From the NCBI GenBank assembly GCA_030538175.1, contig JAUNUL010000175.1:1-6361 (forward strand): 6,361 nt of DNA, read 5' to 3'. Under the pieces are notes generated by a model, which searched no databases, had not been told where the DNA came from, and saw only the letters and a list, made by a program, of their open reading frames with translations. Shown here piece by piece: positions 1 through 4,874 of this stretch. Numbering within the stretch: the first letter of the stretch is position 1; every line of letters begins with the position of its first letter. The stretch comes from Propionibacteriaceae bacterium. Its GTDB lineage: Bacteria; Actinomycetota; Actinomycetes; Propionibacteriales; Propionibacteriaceae. The position numbers and the translations under genes are program-made.

Positions 1-106
1 ATGGGCTCACGGTCTGACCAGCCCCTGGGAAAAGCAGGACCCCCAGCCCCACCGCCGAGAACCACAGAACCTTTCGGGTGACTCCCTCGTCCAAGAGGAT
101 GTGGAT
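1..106. other. Leader region upstream of the ABC ATPase
   Basis: This short stretch precedes the first gene. Frame 1 is open from the window edge to a TGA at 79-81 (26 codons, rich in Pro). It could be the tail of an upstream gene or chance, and I cannot tell which. The ATPase reading frame is also open to the left edge, but the only upstream near-start codon in that frame is a CTG at 14-16. I see no convincing -10/-35 pair and no terminator hairpin. Confidence 0.3.
93..98 (+). promoter_or_regulatory. Ribosome binding site AAGAGG deciding the ATPase start
   Basis: AAGAGG lies 8 nt before the ATG at 107 but only 2 nt before the in-frame GTG at 101. Normal SD spacing therefore favours ATG 107 over GTG 101. 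Confidence 0.6.
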
Positions 107-1063
107 ATGGCGGAAAACCCTTGGGCCATCGAGATCGACGGCCTGACCAAACGTTTCGACAGCCTCCGTGGCCAGCGGCTCGCGGTGGACGGCCTCAGCA
201 TGCGGGTGCCCCGCGTGGGCGTCCACGGTTTCCTGGGACCCAATGGCTCAGGCAAATCAACGACGATCCGCATGTTGCTGGGCCTGGTCCGACCGACGGC
301 GGGCACCATGCGCATCCTCGGCACTCCCGTGCCCAAGCAACTGCCCGACGTCATCAGTCAGGTCGGGGCGATCGTCGAACGTCCGCGCTTCTTCCCCGAG
401 TTCAGCGCCCGCAAGAACCTCCAGTTGCTGGCCCGTTCGATCGGCGTCCCGGCCCGTGTGGTCGAGGAAGTCCTCGAGTTGGTGCAGTTGTCGGATCGGG
501 CCGATGACGGGTACGCGAAGTTCTCGCTCGGGATGAAGCAGCGCCTCGCCGTGGCGGCCACCCTGTTGAAGGACCCCGCCGTGGTGATCTTTGATGAGCC
601 CACCAACGGGCTGGACCCGAGCGGGATCCGCGAAATGCGCCAGATGATGCGTACGCTCGCCGACCGCGGCAAGGCCGTCCTCGTCTCGACCCACCTCATC
701 GGCGAACTCGAGCAGGTCGTCGACTCGGTGACGATCATTCGTTCCGGCCGGACGGTGGCCGAGGGCATGCTCGACGAGATCCTCGGCTCCCGACAGGTGC
801 TGCATGTGTGGGTGGACGAGCCAGAGCGGGCGGCGGCCGTGCTGACCGCCCAGGGTTGGTCGGTCGACCAGCGCCCCAAGCACCTCGAGGTGACCGGGGA
901 CTGGCCGGGCAGCGTACTGAACCGTCAACTCGCCGATCACGACCTGTGGCCGAGCGCGATCCACCCCCAACGCGGTTCCCTCGAACAACGCTTTCTGCAG
1001 CTGACCGGCGCCCCGGTCGTCCCGCACGCCCAGCTCACCCCTGACCTCCGGAGGATCGCATGA
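107..1063 (+). CDS. ABC transporter ATP-binding protein, BcrA / lantibiotic-immunity type
   Basis: This is the cytoplasmic nucleotide-binding subunit of an exporter and hydrolyses ATP to drive the membrane partner encoded next. Numbering from ATG 107 (318 aa), it shows Walker A GPNGSGKST at 44-52, signature FSLGMKQR at 139-146, Walker B ending in DEP near 159-165, D-loop GLDP at 168-171 and the switch His in STH at 196. The Q-loop position carries Glu (about residue 91, in IVERP), and the signature is SLGMKQ rather than LSGGQ. Both features are typical of BcrA-like and LanF-like ATPases. The C-terminal part ends with SLEQRFLQLTG, the usual tail motif of this family, plus about 20 extra residues. 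GTG 101 is an alternative start, but AAGAGG at 93-98 is better spaced for ATG 107. The stop overlaps the permease start (ATGA), so the two are co-translated. The substrate is unknown: peptide antibiotic or other drug export is family-based inference, and no biosynthetic genes are visible. Confidence 0.93.
   Translation: MAENPWAIEIDGLTKRFDSLRGQRLAVDGLSMRVPRVGVHGFLGPNGSGKSTTIRMLLGLVRPTAGTMRILGTPVPKQLPDVISQVGAIVERPRFFPEFSARKNLQLLARSIGVPARVVEEVLELVQLSDRADDGYAKFSLGMKQRLAVAATLLKDPAVVIFDEPTNGLDPSGIREMRQMMRTLADRGKAVLVSTHLIGELEQVVDSVTIIRSGRTVAEGMLDEILGSRQVLHVWVDEPERAAAVLTAQGWSVDQRPKHLEVTGDWPGSVLNRQLADHDLWPSAIHPQRGSLEQRFLQLTGAPVVPHAQLTPDLRRIA
1050..1054 (+). promoter_or_regulatory. Ribosome binding site GGAGG for the ABC permease
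   Basis: GGAGG sits 5 nt before ATG 1060, inside the last codons of the ATPase gene. With the 4-nt ATGA overlap it supports translational coupling of the two subunits. Confidence 0.75.
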
Positions 1064-1821
1064 CCACCCTGCTCGTCCCTGAACTCCAGCGCTATCTCAC
1101 CCGGCGGGTCACCTGGATCACCGGTCTCGTCGCCGCATCCCTCTTCGGGGTGATTGCCCTGTTCGCCGGAGCCCAGTCGAGTGGGCCCAGGGTCCGGCTC
1201 TCGGACTTCGGGCCCTCGATGATCGTCCTTGCCGTGATGCTCGTCAGCGCCTGGAGCTTCTTCACCGCCGCCTCCGCGATCGGTTCGGAACAGAGTTCGG
1301 GAGCCCTCGGCACCTGGCTGACATTCAACCCACGCCGCTGGCCGGTCTTCACCGCGAAGCTGCTCAGCGTGACGCTGCCCGCTGCGGTCGCCGGTCTGGC
1401 CGCCTTGCTCGTGGCGTTCGGCTGGTCGCTGCTGATCAGCTCCTATAGCCCGCCGAGCGCCGTTGTCGGAATGTTCGGCATGGTCATCCGTGGAACGCTC
1501 GTGGTGGTCAGCATCGCAGCGTTGGGCTTCGTCCTGGCGGTGATCACGCGCAGCACGCTCGGCGCGCTCGGTGTGCTGGTGGGATGGCTTGTGCTGTTTG
1601 TCTTCCAGGTCGCGATCACCTCGATGATGGGGGCCTATTCCCAGTGGATCGGCCTGGAGCGGGCGTTGGCTGAGTTCCTGCTCAACCAGGAATATGTGCG
1701 CTATGGCGAGATCCACAGCAACCCCTGGGTCGTGGGTGGCGCGGGACTGATCTGGTTCGCTTTCGTCGCCGCCGTCGTCATCTTCGCCGGTTGGTTGTTC
1801 GCCCGACGTGACGTCGACTGA
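1060..1821 (+). CDS. ABC-2-type transporter permease subunit
   Basis: This is a 253-aa inner-membrane protein with six hydrophobic segments at about 19-37, 51-74, 103-127, 141-162, 167-187 and 224-247. That is the layout and length of the BcrB/LanE/LanG and ABC-2 permeases. Between helices 2 and 3 lies a motif with Glu, Gly and paired Arg (EQSSGALGTWLTFNPRR, 77-93). It resembles the conserved cytoplasmic E..G.L.T.L..P..R stretch of ABC-2 permeases that contacts the ATPase. The protein ends in a short basic-acidic tail (ARRDVD). The start at ATG 1060 is fixed by the GGAGG and by the overlap with the ATPase stop. It presumably dimerises and pairs with the upstream ATPase to export an unknown substrate. 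Sequence similarity in this family is weak, so the class call rests mostly on topology and on the partner gene. Confidence 0.88.
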   Translation: MTTLLVPELQRYLTRRVTWITGLVAASLFGVIALFAGAQSSGPRVRLSDFGPSMIVLAVMLVSAWSFFTAASAIGSEQSSGALGTWLTFNPRRWPVFTAKLLSVTLPAAVAGLAALLVAFGWSLLISSYSPPSAVVGMFGMVIRGTLVVVSIAALGFVLAVITRSTLGALGVLVGWLVLFVFQVAITSMMGAYSQWIGLERALAEFLLNQEYVRYGEIHSNPWVVGGAGLIWFAFVAAVVIFAGWLFARRDVD

Positions 1822-1834
1822 GGCTGCAGCCTGA

Positions 1835-1869
1835 CGCCCGGGGCTCCTGCCCGTTGGCGCCCCGGGGCG
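1835..1869 (+). terminator. GC-rich hairpin after the ABC operon, possible terminator
   Basis: An 8-bp stem (CCCGGGGC at 1837-1844 with GCCCCGGG at 1859-1866) extends by two more pairs if G1867 is bulged. The loop is 14 nt. No T tract follows, so this is not a classical intrinsic terminator; U-less GC hairpins are common at actinobacterial gene ends. It lies just after a 10-bp perfect palindrome (GGCTGCAGCC, 1822-1831) that touches the permease stop codon. It could equally be a fold in the region upstream of lipA. Confidence 0.4.
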
Positions 1870-1886
1870 AGGCTGGATCCAAGGCG

Positions 1887-1892
1887 TAGGAT
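1887..1892 (+). promoter_or_regulatory. Putative -10 box TAGGAT of a leaderless lipA promoter
   Basis: TAGGAT fits the actinobacterial TANNNT -10 pattern and lies 6 nt before the GTG start of lipA. Transcription would therefore begin at or very near the start codon. No good -35 (TTGACA-like) is seen at 17-18 nt upstream, where the sequence is GGGGCG. The AGGA inside the same hexamer could instead act as a weak SD with 7-nt spacing, so the two readings compete. Confidence 0.5.
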
Positions 1893-1898
1893 GGCCGA

Positions 1899-2843
1899 GT
1901 GACTGTTTCTCCTGAAGGCCGCAAGCTGCTTCGCGTGGAGGTCCGCAACGCTGCGACCCCGATCGAAAAGAAGCCCTCGTGGATCAAGACGACCGCCAAG
2001 ATGGGACCTGACTATCGGGACCTCAAGCGCCTGGTCAAGGACGAGAGCCTCCACACGGTGTGCCAGGAGGCAGGATGTCCCAACATCTTCGAGTGTTGGG
2101 AGGACCGTGAGGCGACGTTCCTGATCGGTGGCGACTCCTGCACTCGGCGCTGTGACTTCTGCCAGATCGAGTCGAAGAAGCCGACCGAGTACGACACCGC
2201 TGAGCCGATGCGGGTGGCCGAATCGGTGCAGAAGATGGGGCTGCGATACGCGACGATCACCGGTGTGTGCCGTGACGACCTGCCGGACGAGGGTGCCTGG
2301 CTCTATGCCGAGACCATCCGCAAGGTCCACGAGCTCAATCCCGGTGTCGGCGTCGAGATGCTGGCGCCCGACTTCTCCGGGAAGAAGGAGTTCCTCGACC
2401 AGGTTTTCGAGACCCGACCCGAGGTCTTCGCCCACAACGTCGAGACGGTCCCGCGGATCTTCAAGCGCATCCGTCCGGGATTCCGTTATGACCGCTCCCT
2501 GCAGGTGCTCACCGATTCCCGCGCTGCGGGCCTGGTTACCAAGTCCAACCTGATTCTGGGCATGGGTGAAACCCGGGAGGAGATCGAGTTGGCGTTGCGG
2601 GAGCTTTATGACGCCGGTGCCGAGATCATCACGATCACCCAATATCTGCGCCCCACTCCCCAACACCACCCGATCGATCGCTGGGTGACCCCGCAGGAGT
2701 TCGACGAGTTGGCGGTGCTGGCCAAGGAGATCGGCTATCCCGGTGTGATGAGCGGTCCCCTGGTCAGGTCGAGCTATCGCGCCGGACGTCTCTATCGTGA
2801 GGCCATGGCGGCGCGGGAAGCAGTTCCCACAGCCACCACCTGA
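1899..2843 (+). CDS. lipA: Lipoyl synthase (radical SAM, EC 2.8.1.8)
   Basis: LipA inserts two sulfur atoms at C6 and C8 of octanoyl groups bound to lipoyl domains (E2 subunits, GcvH), sacrificing its auxiliary iron-sulfur cluster. All hallmarks are present in the 314-aa protein. The auxiliary-cluster cysteines are C55, C60 and C66 (CX4CX5C). The radical SAM cluster is C81, C85 and C88 (CX3CX2C, within CTRRCDFC). The C-terminal RSSYR motif at 290-294 supplies the serine ligand of the auxiliary cluster. Other family blocks include [35 protein letters not shown] and the glycine-rich LILGMGET. Length and N-terminus match the mycobacterial protein as I recall it (EGR.LLR.EVRNA..PIE.KP.WIK), which supports GTG 1899. 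The gene starts a two-gene unit with the DUF4191 gene 29 nt downstream. The octanoyltransferase gene lipB, often next to lipA in actinobacteria, is not seen here. A seventh cysteine occurs at 124 (GVCRDD). Confidence 0.98.
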   Translation: MTVSPEGRKLLRVEVRNAATPIEKKPSWIKTTAKMGPDYRDLKRLVKDESLHTVCQEAGCPNIFECWEDREATFLIGGDSCTRRCDFCQIESKKPTEYDTAEPMRVAESVQKMGLRYATITGVCRDDLPDEGAWLYAETIRKVHELNPGVGVEMLAPDFSGKKEFLDQVFETRPEVFAHNVETVPRIFKRIRPGFRYDRSLQVLTDSRAAGLVTKSNLILGMGETREEIELALRELYDAGAEIITITQYLRPTPQHHPIDRWVTPQEFDELAVLAKEIGYPGVMSGPLVRSSYRAGRLYREAMAAREAVPTATT

Positions 2844-2872
2844 GCGCCCACGACGACACAGAGAAAGCAGCA

Positions 2873-3661
2873 ATGGCAGAGAATCTGACGCCGAAACAGG
2901 CATATGCCAAGGCGGTGGCCGAGCAGAAGGCCGCAAAGAAGGCGGCCAAGGAGGCCCGCAAGAACTCCAAGGACCCCAACCAGATGGGGCGGTTCCGCCA
3001 GATCTGGGAGTCCTACAAGCTCACCGCTGAGTTCGACAAGTCACTGACGCCCCTGACGATTCTCTGTTTCGTCGTTCCGATCGTGATCGTGGTCGTGATC
3101 GGCCTGGTCACCAAGGCCGCTTGGATCACCTGGATCATGATGATCCTGACAGGTCTCATGGCTGGGCTGCTGCTGGCGATGCTGCTGCTGATCCGCAAGA
3201 CCAAGAAGGCGACCTATCAGAAGTACGCCGGTGAGGTCGGCTCGGCCGAGGTGGCCCTGCAGATGCTCGGCAACAAATGGGTCCACGATCCCGTGATCGC
3301 CGCGACCAAGCACAAGGACGTGGTCCATCGGGCCGTCGGCCCCGCCGGGATCGTGCTCGTCTCAGAGGGTGACCCCAACCGGGCCCGGCAGTTGCTCCTC
3401 ACCGAGCAGCGCAAGCATGAGAAGTTCATCAGCAACGTGGTGGTGCATTCAATCCAGATGGGCGACAAGGACGGTCAGGTCCCGCTCAAGGATCTGGAGA
3501 AGCACGTCCGCAAGCTCCCCAAGACGCTGCAGCCGCATCAGGTGACCGATGTGCGCAACCGGCTGCGTGCCATCGATGCTGTGCGGCCCAAGGTGCCGAT
3601 CCCCAAGGGACCGGTCCCGACCTCAATGAAGGGGATGCGCAAAGGCATGCGCGGGCGCTGA
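2873..3661 (+). CDS. DUF4191 family membrane protein
   Basis: This is a 262-aa protein of the actinobacterial DUF4191 family, whose function is unknown. The N-terminal 8-33 region is a Lys/Ala-rich, probably helical cytoplasmic segment. Two close transmembrane helices follow at about 61-79 and 84-107, ending in a basic cluster (RKTKK). The rest, about 150 residues, is soluble. It includes a GxxGIVLVSEG-like stretch near 155-165 and a very basic C-terminal tail with repeated GM(R/K) pairs (GMRKGMRGR). The basic flanks suggest that both ends are cytoplasmic. ATG 2873 is preceded only by a weak GAGAAAG (2861-2867). The gene lies 29 nt after lipA and right before a strong terminator, so it is probably co-transcribed with lipA. 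The same order occurs in mycobacteria (Rv2218-Rv2219, from memory). That conserved link hints at a role near lipoylation or membrane physiology, but no catalytic motif is visible and the function is unproven. Confidence 0.9.
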   Translation: MAENLTPKQAYAKAVAEQKAAKKAAKEARKNSKDPNQMGRFRQIWESYKLTAEFDKSLTPLTILCFVVPIVIVVVIGLVTKAAWITWIMMILTGLMAGLLLAMLLLIRKTKKATYQKYAGEVGSAEVALQMLGNKWVHDPVIAATKHKDVVHRAVGPAGIVLVSEGDPNRARQLLLTEQRKHEKFISNVVVHSIQMGDKDGQVPLKDLEKHVRKLPKTLQPHQVTDVRNRLRAIDAVRPKVPIPKGPVPTSMKGMRKGMRGR

Positions 3662-3665
3662 TCAC

Positions 3666-3696
3666 AAACGGGCGGAGAGACATCTCCGCCCGTTTT
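3666..3696 (+). terminator. Intrinsic terminator of the lipA-DUF4191 unit
   Basis: A perfect 13-bp stem (AAACGGGCGGAGA at 3666-3678 with its complement at 3683-3695) closes a GACA tetraloop. The 3' arm runs into TTTT (3693-3696). It begins 4 nt after the DUF4191 stop codon. The AAA on the 5' arm gives only a short U run on the other strand, and no minus-strand gene ends here. Confidence 0.92.
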
Positions 3697-3761
3697 CTGA
3701 TTCCGGGGCCGGCTGACAGCATTCCCCGTTGGTCGACCGGCCAGCTCCATCCGAAACGGCA

Positions 3762-3767
3762 TAATCT
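3762..3767 (+). promoter_or_regulatory. Possible -10 element (TAATCT) for the DMT gene
   Basis: The AT-rich CATAATCT at 3760-3767 stands out in GC-rich DNA and contains a TANNNT -10 (TAATCT); CATAAT at 3760-3765 is an alternative reading. No fitting -35 is seen 16-18 nt upstream. From here the transcript would begin near 3772. That gives either a leaderless mRNA starting at ATG 3776 or a leader of nearly 90 nt ahead of GTG 3860. Confidence 0.3.
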
Positions 3768-3849
3768 GCATCCCAATGGGGCGTGGTTGGGCATCACCCC
3801 TTGTCGCGTCACCTCAGATTGTTTTCCGCTGCAGCTTTTGCTCGGTCTC

Positions 3850-3854
3850 AGGAG
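3850..3854 (+). promoter_or_regulatory. Ribosome binding site AGGAG deciding the DMT start
   Basis: AGGAG lies 5 nt before GTG 3860, good SD geometry. ATG 3776 has no SD, and ATG 3872 would be 17 nt away. This argues for GTG 3860 as the start of the transporter. Confidence 0.6.
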
Positions 3855-3859
3855 TTCCG

Positions 3860-4801
3860 GTGCTGGTTGTCATGGTCCTGGGCGTGATCGCCGGGACGGC
3901 TTTGCCCCTGCAAACCAACGTCAACACCCGCCTGCGCCAGACGGTGGGCTCCCCGTTCCTGGCGACGTTCCTGTCCTTCAGCATCGGCACGCTCAGCTTG
4001 CTGGTGGCTACGCTGGTCATGGATGGACGGTTGCCCGGTCCGTCGGCCGCTGCCGGCACACCTGCCTGGCTCTGGATCGGCGGCGTCTTCGGAATCATCG
4101 TCCTCACGGCCAACCTGTTCATGTTTCCGCGCCTGGGCGCGGTGCAGACCGCTGTGCTGCCGGTGACGGGTCAGGTGCTCATGGGCCTGCTCATCGATCA
4201 CTTCGGTTGGTTCCGCACTGAGCAGGTGGACCTTGGCCTGACCCGCGGGCTCGGCGGTCTGCTGGTCCTGGTGGGAGTGTTCGGCGCCATTGGCGCAGCC
4301 GACCGCGTGTTCGGCCGTGCGGGCGGTGCCCCCACCGGATCGAGCCACGGCGCGAGTGCCTGGCTGTGGCGCTTGGTCGGCATCGGCTGTGGCGCGCTGA
4401 TGGCCTCGCAGACCGCCATCAATGGGCGGCTTGGCGTGGCGCTCGGGTCGGCCATCGCGGCGACGCTGATCTCGTTCGCGGTCGGGGTGGTGGCCCTGTT
4501 GATCATCCTGCTTGTCACGCGGACGCCGTGGCGTTGGCTGCGCGTCGACGAGCGGCCGAACCCGTGGTGGATGTGGACCGGCGGGGTGCTGGGTGCGGCG
4601 TTCGTGTTCGCCAATGCCCTGCTCCAACCGATCCTCGGCACGGGCCTCACTGTCATGCTCATCCTGCTCGGGATGATGCTCGGCAGCCTGGCCATCGACG
4701 CGCTCGGCCTGTTGGGTGCCCGCCGCAAACGGGTGACGCTGTTCCAGGCCATCGGTCTGGTGCTGATGATCGCCGGCGTCGGGCTGATCCGACTGGTCTG
4801 A
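3860..4801 (+). CDS. DMT-superfamily transporter with two fused DUF606 (YdcZ-type) domains
   Basis: This is an integral membrane protein with about ten hydrophobic segments over 313 aa. It consists of two homologous halves. Residues 1-155 contain LPLQTNVNTRL (15-25), WIGGVFG (72-78), AN (84-85), GQ (114-115) and ID (122-123). Residues 170-313 repeat the pattern with ASQTAINGRL (182-191), WTGGVLG (239-245), AN (251-252), GM in place of GQ (271-272) and ID (279-280). This is the DUF606/YdcZ signature. Single-domain members are about 150 aa, so this is a tandem fusion of the kind also found in other bacteria. Substrates are not established, and efflux of small metabolites or drugs is only inferred. 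The frame extends to ATG 3776 (341 aa), but those 28 extra residues do not look like the family, whereas GTG 3860 has a good SD and begins directly with the first helix. The gene stands alone after a terminator and converges on the next gene. Confidence 0.88.
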   Translation: MLVVMVLGVIAGTALPLQTNVNTRLRQTVGSPFLATFLSFSIGTLSLLVATLVMDGRLPGPSAAAGTPAWLWIGGVFGIIVLTANLFMFPRLGAVQTAVLPVTGQVLMGLLIDHFGWFRTEQVDLGLTRGLGGLLVLVGVFGAIGAADRVFGRAGGAPTGSSHGASAWLWRLVGIGCGALMASQTAINGRLGVALGSAIAATLISFAVGVVALLIILLVTRTPWRWLRVDERPNPWWMWTGGVLGAAFVFANALLQPILGTGLTVMLILLGMMLGSLAIDALGLLGARRKRVTLFQAIGLVLMIAGVGLIRLV

Positions 4802-4863
4802 GCACCGCCCCTGGTCTGAACGCACCCCTGGCAAGAGCACACCCGCTCCTGGCTTGAACCCGC
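4793..4863. repeat. Four degenerate CTGG-led tandem repeats in the convergent gap
   Basis: Imperfect units of 17-21 nt follow one another: 4793-4810, 4811-4827, 4828-4848 and 4849-4863. Each begins with CTGG, has GA at positions 8-9 and ends C-rich. The first two share CTGGTCTGA exactly, and the first includes the DMT stop codon. The array fills the space between the convergent DMT and ABC genes. No strong hairpin or T tract is present. It may come from slippage or local duplication, and a function is not evident. Confidence 0.45.
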
Positions 4864-4874
4864 CGCGGCCGAAA

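Noticed and set aside
1..81. Possible small peptide gene starting with the ATG at base 1
   Set aside because: The frame is only 26 codons, has no visible SD because the window starts there, and has a Pro-rich low-information sequence. It may equally be the tail of an upstream gene.
937..1716. Minus-strand open frame of 259 codons opposite the ABC permease
   Set aside because: It is antisense to the six-helix permease and has a hydrophilic shadow composition (Glu, Arg, Asp, His).
1701..2936. Minus-strand open frame of 411 codons opposite lipA
   Set aside because: It lies antisense to an unmistakable lipA and has a low-complexity composition typical of GC-rich shadow frames, with no recognisable domain.
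3704..3745. Inverted elements GGCCGG/CCGGCC and GGTCGACC upstream of the DMT gene as an operator
   Set aside because: The matches are short, 6-8 bp of G/C-rich sequence, which is expected by chance at this base composition. No regulator gene is nearby.
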